Positions 1 to 12,967 are shown, counted from the stretch's first letter. The stretch is DNA of 64,000 nt from Caulobacter sp. 602-2 (GCF_011043625.1 NZ_JAAKGT010000002.1:682001-746000), one strand, 5' to 3'. Numbers and translations are program-made. Notes: a model not told the origin generated them from the sequence alone.

Positions 1-528
1 TGGGACTGGATTGAGCGGGGCCTCGTCGAGCGCACGGCGCCCGCCGAGGTGGGGGCCGGCGGCGGCGGGACCGAGGCGACGGGCGACGACGCCGAAGAGC
101 GCCTCGACCTCACGCGCGGACGACAGATCAATCCGCGCCGCTGGGGTCAGGCCACGACCGTTCAGCGCGTCATCGACGTCGAGCTACGTCACGCGGAAAT
201 CCAACGGCGGCTGGAAGCGCGGTTGCAGGCCGAGGGCTGGGCGGTGACCGTGGAAGCCACAATCGGGCGGCGAAGGGTCGACCTCGTGGCTCGGCGGGCG
301 GGTGAGATGCGGTTCTACGAGGTGAAGGTCGCCGGGTCTGCGCGGACCTGTCTGCGCGAGGCGATCGGCCAGTTGCTCGAGTATTCCTTGTGGCCCGGGG
401 CGACGAAGCCGAACCGCCTGGTGGTGGTGGGCGAGCGGGCGCTGACCGAAAAGGGAAGAGCGTATCTGCGAAGCCTGGCGACGGTGCTGTCGATGCCGCT
501 CGACTACGAGCAATTAACTCTGGACTAG
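1..528 (+). CDS. PD-(D/E)XK nuclease-like protein, C-terminal part
   Basis: The reading frame is open from the first base, so the N-terminus lies outside the window; an internal ATG at 49 is probably not the start. The visible part begins with an acidic/Gly-rich linker, then a region with the pattern of a PD-(D/E)XK endonuclease fold: RRRVDLVARR (candidate metal-binding Asp), then FYEVKV (the ExK motif), then a helix with AIGQLLEYSLW, typical of the fold's Gln-containing helix. This pattern is shared by many restriction-like and repair nucleases and does not identify a family. Activity is inferred from motifs only. The stop is followed immediately by a short GC hairpin. Confidence 0.6.
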   Translation, partial: WDWIERGLVERTAPAEVGAGGGGTEATGDDAEERLDLTRGRQINPRRWGQATTVQRVIDVELRHAEIQRRLEARLQAEGWAVTVEATIGRRRVDLVARRAGEMRFYEVKVAGSARTCLREAIGQLLEYSLWPGATKPNRLVVVGERALTEKGRAYLRSLATVLSMPLDYEQLTLD

Positions 529-541
529 GCGGTACGCCGCC
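528..541 (+). terminator. Possible short hairpin after nuclease-like gene
   Basis: A five-base-pair stem GGCGG/CCGCC with a TACG loop starts on the last base of the stop codon. There is no T-run after it, so it is at best a weak terminator or an mRNA end stabiliser. Confidence 0.25.
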
Positions 542-703
542 CAAGTCCCTTCCCAGCCGCCGGCTTGGACGGGTCTTAGCCCAGACGGGTGACATTCGAA
601 GCGTCCGCCTGCATGACACGGTGTGCGCTGCGCCCGGTCAGCGCGCAGCGGGCAATTCCTATTTCGGAGATGGACAGAGACCCGCCCCTGGCCAGGCGGA
701 TCT

Positions 704-1174
704 TCAACGTTCAAGCCGTTGGCGCGCCGCTTCGAGCTCCTTGAGGCGGTTCGAATTCATCCTGTAGCGACACGCCGCGTCGAGGATATCGGTTCCGCTG
801 CCGCCAAACGAGGTCTCCCCTTCGAGCCCGCACTGGGCGTCGGAGTATTGCAGCCATGCGGTTTGGGAGAGCTTCAACCGGTTGACCAGCGATGCGCTCG
901 GCGCGCCCTGCGCGCGTGGATGGGCATTGAATTCCCTGTCTAGGGCCATCGCGCTTTCAAGGCTGCGATCGAACGCACGCTGGACTTCGGCTCGCGATGT
1001 CGCCGCCAGCTCGAAGTAGCAGCTGAACGTCTTGGCCTGGGAGGACGCCTGATCACATCGCCCTTCCGGGCGGCTGGATGCTTCTGCGCGCGGGACGGCT
1101 TGCGCCGAGGCGAACTCCGCGTAGCTGAACGCAAACAGCGCCAGGAAAAGGCCTGCGACCCGCACCAACCTCAC
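704..1174 (-). CDS. Secreted LprI-like (DUF1311) protein
   Basis: 156 residues with an N-terminal signal peptide (hydrophobic stretch ending ASAQA near residue 25). The C-terminal half has the DUF1311/LprI pattern: a helix with LKLSQTAWLQYSDAQCGLE followed by a second Cys (DAACRYRM) and a closing helix NRLKELEAARQRLE. LprI-N family members include a mycobacterial lysozyme inhibitor, but most are uncharacterised, so periplasmic location is well supported and function is not. It is a single gene, with repeats rather than genes between it and the next gene. Confidence 0.7.
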   Translation of the reverse strand: MRLVRVAGLFLALFAFSYAEFASAQAVPRAEASSRPEGRCDQASSQAKTFSCYFELAATSRAEVQRAFDRSLESAMALDREFNAHPRAQGAPSASLVNRLKLSQTAWLQYSDAQCGLEGETSFGGSGTDILDAACRYRMNSNRLKELEAARQRLER

Positions 1175-1319
1175 GCTCCGGCTCCCGACTTAGGCATCAT
1201 CCTGGTTCCTTGACGGTCGTTCCCGACGTCCGCGACGGGTCGTGAAACGAAGTTGGCTCCGCCGCCCGTTTCGGACGGTCGGATCGGTGTCGCAAGCGGG
1301 TGGCCCGCCTTGGCCGACA

Positions 1320-1336
1320 CCCGCCCTTGCGGCGGG
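1320..1336. repeat. REP-like GC hairpin
   Basis: CCCGCC and GGCGGG arms around CTTGC, followed by GAATGACGG, resemble the intergenic palindromes found elsewhere in the window (10.2, 21.6 and 35.5 kb). It lies downstream of the GH2 gene without a T-run, so it is a repeat rather than a clear terminator. Nothing else was recognised between 1175 and 1364. Confidence 0.35.
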
Positions 1337-1364
1337 AATGACGGGCGTCTGGGGGAGCCCCCTC

Positions 1365-6121
<4,757 letters not shown>

Positions 6122-6231
6122 GGCCCCAGCTGAGCCGTTCGCGACGCCGCCGCCAGGCCGCTTCGGCCAACGGCGCCCGTGCGTCGGTGAATGGCGGCGC
6201 AACTCGGCGAACGGCGCCATACGGTGGGGCC

Positions 6232-7656
6232 ATGTGGCGAATCCTGCTTTTCACCCTTCTCGTCGCCAGCCTGCCGGCCGTGGTCCGCGCCCAGCCTCAA
6301 GAGCCGGCCTGGCAGGCCTGCCGCGGCGTGGTCGGACCGGACGGACCGGTGCTGAGCGACTGCCGGCCGATCGCCGACGCCGTCGATCCCCAGGGCCGCG
6401 AGCTTTGGATTCGCTCGACCCTCGACGCGCCGGCGGACGCCCGCCCCCGCGCCCTCCATGTGGCCGGCGTCGCCTCGTCACAGGCCTGGCTCAACGGCCG
6501 GCCGCTGGGCGCCAACGGCGAGCCCGGCGCGACGGCGCGGACCGAGATCCCCGGCCGCTATCAGGTGGTCCTGCCGATCCGCGAGACCCTGTGGCGGTCC
6601 GGAGAGAACACCCTGGTGCTGCACCTGTCGTCGTTCCACGGCGGCCTGCGCTTCGCCCGCCCGATCAGCGCCATCGGCGTCTGGCCCTATCCCTATCCGG
6701 ACCGCGCGGCCTTCCTGGCGGCAGTCTTCGCGGCGACGGGCGCGCTGCTGGCGGCGGCCTTCGGCTTCGGCGTGATCCACGCCCTGCGCCGCACCGGCTC
6801 CAGCCTGATCCTGGCGGCCATGGCCGCGGTCGCGGCGCTGCAGGCCGTGGTCGAGAGCCTGCGGGCGCTGCTGAACTATCCCTATCCGCTGCACGCCTGG
6901 CGGATGAGCGCCATCTGGCTTCTGGCGGCGGCCTTCGCGGTCCTGCTGGCGGCCTATGCGGCCAGCCGGTTCCTGCCCAGGGGACGCTGGCCGATGGTGG
7001 GCGCGGCGCTGGTCGTCGTCGGCGCCACGGCGCTGCTGCCGGGCTTCGACAGCAAGACGACCTGGGCGCTGATCCTCGGCGTGGCGCTGGCGGTCCTGCC
7101 GGTCGCCGCGGGCGTGCGCGACAAGACGCCGGGCGCGCGCCCGGCCCTGGCCTATCTGGCGCTGTTCCTGGCCCTGGCCCTGGGCTTCCCCCAATGGCTG
7201 GCCGACTTTTCCTACTTCCTACTCGCCGCGGGGCTGCTGCTGCCGCTGCTGGTGGTCGAGGTGGTGCGGCTGGGTCGCGACGACCAGGGCCGCGAGGCCG
7301 CCCTGACCCGCGCCGCCGGCCGTCCGGACCGACTGACCGTGGCTTCAGCCAAGGGCGTGGAGTTGGTGCCGATCGCCGACATCCTGGCCGTGGTCGGGGC
7401 CGACGACTATGTCGAGCTGCGGCTGGTCGGCGGCCGCAGCCTGCTGCACGCGGCCCGGCTCGACGGCCTGTCGGCCCAGCTGCCGGAGCGCTTCCTGCGC
7501 GTCCATCGGTCGGTGATCGCCAACCTCGCCCAGGTCCAGCGGCTGGAGCGCGACGGCGACCGCTGGCGGCTGCACCTGAGCGAAGGCGCGCCCCTGCCCG
7601 TCAGCCGCTCGCGCCAGCCCGCCCTGCGCGAGGCCCTTGACGCGGCGTCGGCCTGA
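6232..7656 (+). CDS. Membrane-bound LytTR transcriptional regulator
   Basis: 474 residues. After a cleavable-looking signal peptide there is a periplasmic beta domain (about residues 20-165, with LWIRSTLDAP and GENTLVLHLSSF) resembling the jelly-roll sensor of 7TMR-DISM proteins, then about seven transmembrane helices, then a C-terminal LytTR DNA-binding domain (about 370-470; EDILAVVGADDYVEL-like strand pair and LRVHRSVIANL). The layout suggests ligand sensing outside and direct DNA binding from the membrane, without phosphorylation. The ATG at 6232 is preferred to 6187 because the hydrophobic signal begins there. Targets are unknown. Confidence 0.8.
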   Translation: MWRILLFTLLVASLPAVVRAQPQEPAWQACRGVVGPDGPVLSDCRPIADAVDPQGRELWIRSTLDAPADARPRALHVAGVASSQAWLNGRPLGANGEPGATARTEIPGRYQVVLPIRETLWRSGENTLVLHLSSFHGGLRFARPISAIGVWPYPYPDRAAFLAAVFAATGALLAAAFGFGVIHALRRTGSSLILAAMAAVAALQAVVESLRALLNYPYPLHAWRMSAIWLLAAAFAVLLAAYAASRFLPRGRWPMVGAALVVVGATALLPGFDSKTTWALILGVALAVLPVAAGVRDKTPGARPALAYLALFLALALGFPQWLADFSYFLLAAGLLLPLLVVEVVRLGRDDQGREAALTRAAGRPDRLTVASAKGVELVPIADILAVVGADDYVELRLVGGRSLLHAARLDGLSAQLPERFLRVHRSVIANLAQVQRLERDGDRWRLHLSEGAPLPVSRSRQPALREALDAASA

Positions 7657-7703
7657 GCGACGGGACGCCCACGGCTGCGCACGGCTCCACCCATGCGAAA
7701 GTT

Positions 7704-7720
7704 GGCGATGTTTTATCGCC
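7704..7720. promoter_or_regulatory. Inverted repeat upstream of HTH-dCTP deaminase-like gene
   Basis: GGCGAT and ATCGCC arms flank GTTTT. It lies between the LytTR stop and the HTH fusion gene; it could be an operator or the weak end of the LytTR transcript. Confidence 0.4.
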
Positions 7721-7761
7721 CACACATATTCATCACAAAACTTGACGCTAACCACACACAT

Positions 7762-7775
7762 GTCACAATCGTGAC
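7762..7775. promoter_or_regulatory. Putative autoregulatory operator
   Basis: GTCAC-AATC-GTGAC is an inverted repeat ending 21 bases before the preferred GTG start. Since the gene encodes an XRE-type HTH, autoregulation through this site is a reasonable inference. Confidence 0.45.
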
Positions 7776-7796
7776 CTTATGGACCAGGGGGCAGCC

Positions 7797-9074
7797 GTGC
7801 ACACCGAAAAGGACGATGCGCGAGACCCGCAGCCCGAGTGGCTGGAACCGGGCGAGTACCTGAAGCTGGAAATGGCCCGCAAGGGCTATAGCGCCTCGGC
7901 GCTGGCCGAGAAGATCGGCCTGACCGCCCAATCGATCTACAACGTCACCGGCGCCACCAAGCGCCCGATCTCCGCCAGCCTGGCGCACAAGCTGTGGCAG
8001 GAACTGGGCGGGTCCGTGGAGTTCTGGCTGGGAGACCGCTTTCCCAATCACGCCGCCGAACCCGCTGCGGCCGCCGGCAAGGCGCGCCGAGCGGTGGGCA
8101 TCCTGGTCGACCACCAACTGGCGGCGCTGAACGACGACGACGACAACGGCTTCATCATTTCGCCGCTCGACGACAGCCAGATCCAGGCCGCATCCGTCGA
8201 CCTGAAGATGGGCCTGTTCGTCACCAGCGGGTTCGACCGGGTGCCCAAGGAACGCCGACACTGCTTCTCGTGGTTTCTCCAGAACGACCTGCACCCCAGC
8301 AAGTTCGATCCGCACACGCGCAAGCCCTACGAGGACCTGCGCGACCAGCACCGCATCGAATACGCCTCGGCCATCGAGCTGGCGCCCGGCAAGAGCACCA
8401 TCGTGGTGGCCGCGCAGCACGTGCGCATGAGCCTGCGCTGCGTGGGCCTGCTGGGGCAGACGACGGAAGGCAACCTGCGCGGCCTGATCGTTCACTGCGG
8501 CCACCAGATCGACCCCGGCTTCAACGGCCCGCTGATCTTCCGCGTCAAGAACGACAGCGACGAGGCCATGACGCTGCGCCGGGGCGACCCGCTGGCCAGC
8601 ATCACCATCGTGGCCCTGCCCGAGCCGGTCTCGAAGGGCTATCGCAAGAACCCCGAAAGCCAGATCCGCGGCGTCGTGAAGAAGCTGCAGCAGACCCTCG
8701 ACAGGAACATCGCCAACAGCAGCAACGGCCCGGGCTGGACCATCACGTTCAAGGGCCGGGATTTCCCCGGCGTCGACCGCAGGAGCGCGCTGTCGGCCCT
8801 CTACACCGAGATCAACGGGCAGCTGGCGAACAACGACGAGGCCATCTACCAGCTGCTCAAGGACACGCCGATCGACAGCGCCGACATCGCCAACCTGGGC
8901 GAGTTCCTGAAAGCCGATGCCGAGACGATCGAGACCACCCTCGCCCAGGCCAAAGCCGGCGGCCGGGCGCTGTTGTTCGGCAACGCCGTCCACGCCCTCA
9001 CCGGCACGCCCGCCAAGTCCATGGAGGCCTATCGGAACGTGTGCGCGCAGCTTCACAGCCTGACCTCGGACTAG
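7797..9074 (+). CDS. XRE-HTH fused to dCTP deaminase/dUTPase-fold domain
   Basis: 425 residues. Residues about 19-84 are a HigA/XRE-type helix-turn-helix (EYLKLEMARKGYSASALAEK). Residues about 114-279 match the dCTP deaminase/dUTPase trimeric fold (GHQIDPGFNGPLIFRVKN; LRRGDPLASI). Residues about 285-425 are a helical region I do not recognise. Aligned by eye to E. coli Dcd, the GRSSLAR motif reads GQTTEGN (residues 220-226) and the catalytic Glu of VLEF is Arg249, so deaminase activity is doubtful. A nucleotide-sensing regulator is one inference. The GTG start has AGGGGG six bases upstream; an ATG at 7779 is the alternative. An inverted repeat precedes the gene. Confidence 0.8.
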   Translation: MHTEKDDARDPQPEWLEPGEYLKLEMARKGYSASALAEKIGLTAQSIYNVTGATKRPISASLAHKLWQELGGSVEFWLGDRFPNHAAEPAAAAGKARRAVGILVDHQLAALNDDDDNGFIISPLDDSQIQAASVDLKMGLFVTSGFDRVPKERRHCFSWFLQNDLHPSKFDPHTRKPYEDLRDQHRIEYASAIELAPGKSTIVVAAQHVRMSLRCVGLLGQTTEGNLRGLIVHCGHQIDPGFNGPLIFRVKNDSDEAMTLRRGDPLASITIVALPEPVSKGYRKNPESQIRGVVKKLQQTLDRNIANSSNGPGWTITFKGRDFPGVDRRSALSALYTEINGQLANNDEAIYQLLKDTPIDSADIANLGEFLKADAETIETTLAQAKAGGRALLFGNAVHALTGTPAKSMEAYRNVCAQLHSLTSD

Positions 9075-9190
9075 CGAAGGATCGCACGTCAGGTTTGTTT
9101 TTGTGTAATCTGCGCCGTTTTATCTTGAGTGGATACGAGTGTTAATATATCGATGTTCTCACACCGTCGCATCCGACAGGAGGGCACATC
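9075..9190. other. AT-rich intergenic region
   Basis: Contains runs such as TTTGTTTTTGTG and TTAATATATCGAT that stand out against the GC-rich surroundings; it probably carries the promoter of the dioxygenase gene. GGAGGG lies before the next start. Confidence 0.4.
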
Positions 9191-10105
9191 ATGGCACAGA
9201 GGACATCCGCCCCGCTCACCATCCGAACCTGGCCCGAGGATCGGCCCGAAGAGCCCATCCCGACCGGCGTCGACATCGAGAAGGTCGCCGCCCTGGCGCT
9301 GGCCGCCGACGGCTTCGCCCGCTTCCACGTGCTCGGCACGGCGTATCCCGAGTACCTGCACGAGGCGCTCCTGAAGCTCGCCTGGACCGTGCCGGCGTCC
9401 CTGCAGCCCGACCCTTATGACCGATCGGGCCTGCGCTACCGGCGCTACAGCTCCATGCTCTACGTGCCCGAGCTGAACCTGCTGACTCCCATGGGCCGCG
9501 ACCACGACGACGCCGACAGGCCGACGGCGCGCTACTTCCAGCCGGCGGCCTACCAGCCGGAAGAGGGCGACAACGTGCGGACCCTGCCCTCGCTGACCGA
9601 GGCGCAGCTGGCCTCGCAGGCCCTCCTGGCGATGGTTGCGCTGGACTGCCGGATCGCGCGGCGCTCGGGCGTGCTCGACGACTGCCCGGCCTACGCCACG
9701 GGGATCCACTTCATCGGCCTGCAGCCGAGGGGCCGGCAACTGGCGGCGGTCACGCCGAACACGATCCACCGCGACGGCGAGCCGGTGACCTTCGCCCACC
9801 TGATGGGCAAGCGGAACGTCCACGGCGGCTGGAACGCCATCACCCGTCCCGAGCACGTCAACCGCCACCCCTCGGAGCTGCCCGACAGCGAGATCCTGGC
9901 GCGGTTCACGCTCGACGAGCCGGGCGAAAGCTACGTGGTCGACGACAGGACCGTGGCGCACTTCGTCGAGGGGGTCGGCCTGCAGAACCTCGACGAGCCG
10001 GGCCACCGCACGGTGGCGCTGATCGACTTCAGCCCGATGCGGCGGGCCCGGTCGAACGACCTGGACGCCATGTCGCCCGCCGAGCGGCTCGACCTGCGAC
10101 AATAG
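9191..10105 (+). CDS. 2OG-Fe(II) dioxygenase, IDO/BsmA family
   Basis: 304 residues resembling PF10014 (2OG-Fe dioxygenase; L-isoleucine 4-hydroxylase IDO and BsmA). The iron site is read as His193-x-Asp195 in NTIHRDGEPVTF and His257 in RTVAHFVEGV, with HRTVALIDF (about 272-280) supplying the candidate 2-oxoglutarate Arg. Known members hydroxylate free aliphatic amino acids; the substrate here is not predictable. It follows the HTH-deaminase-fold gene after 116 bases on the same strand, and has its own strong ribosome site, so it may be a separate transcript. Cytosolic, no signal peptide. Confidence 0.8.
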   Translation: MAQRTSAPLTIRTWPEDRPEEPIPTGVDIEKVAALALAADGFARFHVLGTAYPEYLHEALLKLAWTVPASLQPDPYDRSGLRYRRYSSMLYVPELNLLTPMGRDHDDADRPTARYFQPAAYQPEEGDNVRTLPSLTEAQLASQALLAMVALDCRIARRSGVLDDCPAYATGIHFIGLQPRGRQLAAVTPNTIHRDGEPVTFAHLMGKRNVHGGWNAITRPEHVNRHPSELPDSEILARFTLDEPGESYVVDDRTVAHFVEGVGLQNLDEPGHRTVALIDFSPMRRARSNDLDAMSPAERLDLRQ

Positions 10106-10422
10106 CCGTAGCGAGCGCTCGCCCCCGCCGGGGCGGGCGCATCGCCCCGCCCCGAAATCCCCCGCGAAGGCGGGGGCCCAAGCTGTCTTTCGGGGGGAGG
10201 CGGGGCCGCGGACAACCCGCAAGCCCCGCTTGGATCCCCGCCTTCGCGGGGAAGAACGGACTTGGGGACATCCCCCAGGGCCGTGGCTCAATTGGGAGCT
10301 CAACAAGGTTTGCCATCCCGGCCGAAGGAGCGCGTCGGCGCTCCGCTTCGCTGCGGCCGGGATGACAAACCCAGGATGGTCGAGACGCGCCCTTGGCGAG
10401 TCCCGATGCTGGAGCCTCAGCC
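10106..10422. repeat. Intergenic REP-like repeats, no gene
   Basis: Two inverted copies of a palindrome (CCCGCGAAGGCGGGG around 10160-10176 and its reverse complement around 10236-10251), each flanked by CCAAGC/GCTTGG, then a third, different element at 10314-10366 (CATCCCGGCCG ... CGGCCGGGATG enclosing GGAGCG/CGCTCC). No coding signal is seen. The elements recur at 21.6, 25.1, 35.5 and 49.3 kb. Confidence 0.65.
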
Positions 10423-11004
10423 CTAGACGCGGCCCAGCCCCCGCATCGCCAGCCGCGCGGCCTCGCGCAGTTCGTCCTCGCCGGCGCCGCCGCGGGCGGC
10501 GACCTTGAGGCCCGAGCGCAGAGTCAGCAGCATGCGCGCGGCGGCCTGCGCGTCCAGGTCGGCGGCGAACTCGCCCGACGCGACCCCGTCCTTCACGCGC
10601 GCGGCGAAGGCGGCCAGCACCTGGGCGGCGGCCGCGTCGTTGACGGCGTTGACGTCGGGATCCGAGCGGCTGAACTCGACGATCGAGCCGACGCCCAGGC
10701 AGCCGCTCTCCAGCTCGTCGGCCGAGCCGAGGCCGGCCAGCAGCGCCGCCTCGATCGCCTCGGAGGCCCGGCCCGGCCTGGCCAGCGCCGCCGCCATCCC
10801 GTCCAGCGAGCCGTCGGCGTAGCGGCGCAGGGCCTCCAGGAACAGGCGGCGCTTGTCGCCGAACGCCCCGTACAGGCTCTGGCGGCCGATGCCCATGCCC
10901 TCGATCAGGGCGCTGGTCGAGGCGGCCTCGTAGCCGTGGCGGGCGAACACCCTGATCGCGCTGGCGATCGCCTCGTCGCGATCGAATTCCGAAGGTCTGG
11001 CCAT
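10423..11004 (-). CDS. TetR/AcrR-family repressor
   Basis: 193 residues. The N-terminal HTH reads AIRVFARHGYEAASTSALIE followed by MGIGRQSLYGAFGDKRRLF, the standard TetR DNA-binding signature; the remainder is the helical ligand/dimer domain. It is transcribed divergently from an SDR gene, and three GATC-centred operator-like sites lie between the starts, so it probably represses both genes and is relieved by a small ligand related to the SDR's substrate. Confidence 0.93.
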   Translation of the reverse strand: MARPSEFDRDEAIASAIRVFARHGYEAASTSALIEGMGIGRQSLYGAFGDKRRLFLEALRRYADGSLDGMAAALARPGRASEAIEAALLAGLGSADELESGCLGVGSIVEFSRSDPDVNAVNDAAAAQVLAAFAARVKDGVASGEFAADLDAQAAARMLLTLRSGLKVAARGGAGEDELREAARLAMRGLGRV

Positions 11005-11022
11005 GCTCGCACCTTAACGATC

Positions 11023-11095
11023 TTGATCGATCAGTCCAGAATTATTCTTGACCGATCGATCCGGAATGCACAGGTTATGGACCGATCAGTCCATA
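11023..11095. promoter_or_regulatory. Three TetR operator-like sites between TetR and SDR genes
   Basis: Sites centred on GATC at about 11030, 11055 and 11085. The third, TATGGACCGATCAGTCCATA (11076-11095), is a near-perfect palindrome; the others (TGATCGATCAGTCCAGAA and TGACCGATCGATCCGGAA) share its GAC/T-CGATC-TCC pattern. The spacing is about 25 and 30 bases. Confidence 0.75.
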
Positions 11096-11109
11096 ACAAG
11101 GCTTCCGAC

Positions 11110-11850
11110 ATGACCGACAGCAGCTTCACTCCCCAATCCCCGGCCCTGGTGCTGGGCGGCTCACGCGGCATGGGCGCGGCGATCGTGCGCCGCCTGGCCG
11201 CCGAGGGCCGCCCCGTCGCCTTCACCTACGCCGCCTCGCCCGGCCCCGCCGCCGCCCTGGCCGCCGAGGTCGAGGCGGCGGGAGGAACCGCCCTGCCCCT
11301 CCAGGCCGACAGCGCCGACGCGCAAGCCGTGCGCGAGGCGATCGAGGCGGCCGTCGACCGTTTCGGCAAGCTGGGCGTGCTGGTGGTCAACGCCGGGGTG
11401 CTGAAGGCCGGGACCATCGACCAGTTCCCCCTGGCCGACTTCGACCACATGCTGGCGGTCAACGTGCGCGGCGTGTTCGCGGCCCTCCACCACGCCGCCC
11501 CGCACCTGGCGGACGGCGGCCGCGTGATCGTCATCGGCAGCAACACCGCCGGGCACATCGGCACGCCGGGCTCCAGCGTCTACGCCATGACCAAGGCGGC
11601 CGTCGCCCAGCTGGCGCGCGGCGCGGCCCTCGACCTCGCGCCCCGCAGGATCACCGTCAACACCATCCAGCCCGGCCCGATCGCCACCGACATGACCGCC
11701 GACCTGATGGACTACATCGCCCCGCGCCTGCCGCTGGGCCGCATCGGCGAGGCTGGCGAGGTCGCGGGCCTGGCGGCCTGGCTGGCGGGACCGGACGCCG
11801 GCTACGTGACAGGCGCGGCCCTGACGATCGACGGAGGGTGGAGCGTTTAG
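11110..11850 (+). CDS. SDR-family oxidoreductase
   Basis: 246 residues of classical short-chain dehydrogenase. GGSRGMGAA near the N-terminus is the dinucleotide-binding glycine motif, NAGVL the NNAG-equivalent, and SSVYAMTKAAV carries the catalytic Tyr-x3-Lys with the Ser upstream (VIGSNTAG). PGPIATDM is the cofactor-side loop. It reduces or oxidises an unknown carbonyl/alcohol with NAD(P)H. The start at 11110 follows AAGG and leaves the third operator upstream; an in-frame ATG at 11077 lies inside that operator and is less likely. Regulation by the divergent TetR protein is inferred. Confidence 0.92.
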   Translation: MTDSSFTPQSPALVLGGSRGMGAAIVRRLAAEGRPVAFTYAASPGPAAALAAEVEAAGGTALPLQADSADAQAVREAIEAAVDRFGKLGVLVVNAGVLKAGTIDQFPLADFDHMLAVNVRGVFAALHHAAPHLADGGRVIVIGSNTAGHIGTPGSSVYAMTKAAVAQLARGAALDLAPRRITVNTIQPGPIATDMTADLMDYIAPRLPLGRIGEAGEVAGLAAWLAGPDAGYVTGAALTIDGGWSV

Positions 11851-11875
11851 GGGCAAGCGAAGGCGGGCGGGGCGG

Positions 11876-12937
11876 TCAGATCGCCGCCTGCGCCACCGCC
11901 AGCTCCGCCGTGACATCGCGCACGCCCGGAATCTTCCACACCCGGTCCTCGAGCATGAACAGCCAGCTGTTGGTGTGATCGCGCCGACGCGCCCCGCTCT
12001 GGACCACCGCGTACGGAATGATGATGGCGCGCAGCACCTTGAAGCTTCCGTCGAGCAGGACCGCGGCGAGATGGTCGAAGGTGCGCTCCTCCAGCCGGCG
12101 GATGGCGCTCAGCTGTCGCGAGGCGCTCGGCGAGGCCAGCCGCCGCGCCTTGATCTGATAGCGCACGCCGTCGGCGTCGGTCGCGTCGTGCCCCGCCGAC
12201 GAATTGCCTTCGAGCGTCCAGCCGAAGGCCCGCGCGAACAGCAGCTCACCATAGTCGCCGACGGGCGAGTTGCCGGTGCGCACGACGCCGCGCTCGCGCA
12301 GCTCGTCCATGATCTGGCCGTAGAGCGCCAGGAGCTCGCCCACGCTGGCGGTCCCCAGCGCAGTTCCCTGCGGCCCGGGCGCGACCGCAGGCGCCGCCGG
12401 CGGCTCCGGGGCGGCCTCGTACGCCGAAGCGGGCACCACCCGCCGCAGCAGGTTGCCCAGGTTCATGCGCTGCTGGCCTGGATTCAGCCCGGAATACTCG
12501 TCGCGCTTATGGACCCCGTATCGCTCGGCCAGGTCGTGCAGCCGCGCCAGATCGAACGCTCCGCGCTCGTCGCGCACCTGCCCGTCGAGCCAGAGGTTGA
12601 AGGGCCCCGTCGCCGTGTTCGCCTTCCAGGCCGCGCGCTGCTCGGCCGTGATGCGCATCGCCGACCCCGGACCGGCGGCCGCCCCGAGACGAAACTCGGC
12701 ATAGGCGCGCAGGGCCGACAGGCAGTTGCGGACCGTCGCCGGCGGCGCGCCCGACTGCGCCAGCCGCAGCGACAGGCTCAACAGCGCCGGCTCGGAAAGG
12801 TCGTCGGCGTCGAGATCCACGCCCAGCTCGCGCCGAACGCGATTGCAGTAGGCGACATAGCTGTCGACCGATCCGGCGGCCAGGCGGCCGGACAGGAACG
12901 ACCTGAAGGCTGGCTCTCGCACGGCGGCGCCCTCCAA
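11876..12937 (-). CDS. Predicted nuclease-like protein with core-binding-like N-terminus
   Basis: 353 residues, family not recognised. Residues about 10-95 (AFRSFLSGRLAAGSVDSYVAY ... LRAYAEFRLG) resemble the SAM-like core-binding domain of tyrosine recombinases, but no recombinase catalytic domain follows. The middle has a helical LNPGQQRMNLGNLLRR segment. The C-terminal third looks like a PD-(D/E)XK fold: GDYGELLFARAFGW, then GHDATDADGVRYQIKARR, giving a candidate E...D...QxK site. The gene is followed on the other strand by SDR, and its upstream neighbour is a DUF2971 gene on the same strand. DNA binding or cleavage is inferred only from motif shape. Confidence 0.6.
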   Translation of the reverse strand: MEGAAVREPAFRSFLSGRLAAGSVDSYVAYCNRVRRELGVDLDADDLSEPALLSLSLRLAQSGAPPATVRNCLSALRAYAEFRLGAAAGPGSAMRITAEQRAAWKANTATGPFNLWLDGQVRDERGAFDLARLHDLAERYGVHKRDEYSGLNPGQQRMNLGNLLRRVVPASAYEAAPEPPAAPAVAPGPQGTALGTASVGELLALYGQIMDELRERGVVRTGNSPVGDYGELLFARAFGWTLEGNSSAGHDATDADGVRYQIKARRLASPSASRQLSAIRRLEERTFDHLAAVLLDGSFKVLRAIIIPYAVVQSGARRRDHTNSWLFMLEDRVWKIPGVRDVTAELAVAQAAI

Positions 12938-12967
12938 GCATTCCAGGGCGTCGAACCCGCCCCGAAC

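Noticed and set aside
10393..11110. SDR protein extended to 485 residues
   Set aside because: The extension overlaps the TetR gene antisense; the SDR fold begins just after 11110 and a ribosome site supports that start.
11876..12937. Tyrosine recombinase
   Set aside because: The N-terminal helices resemble a core-binding domain but no R...HxxR...Y catalytic set follows.
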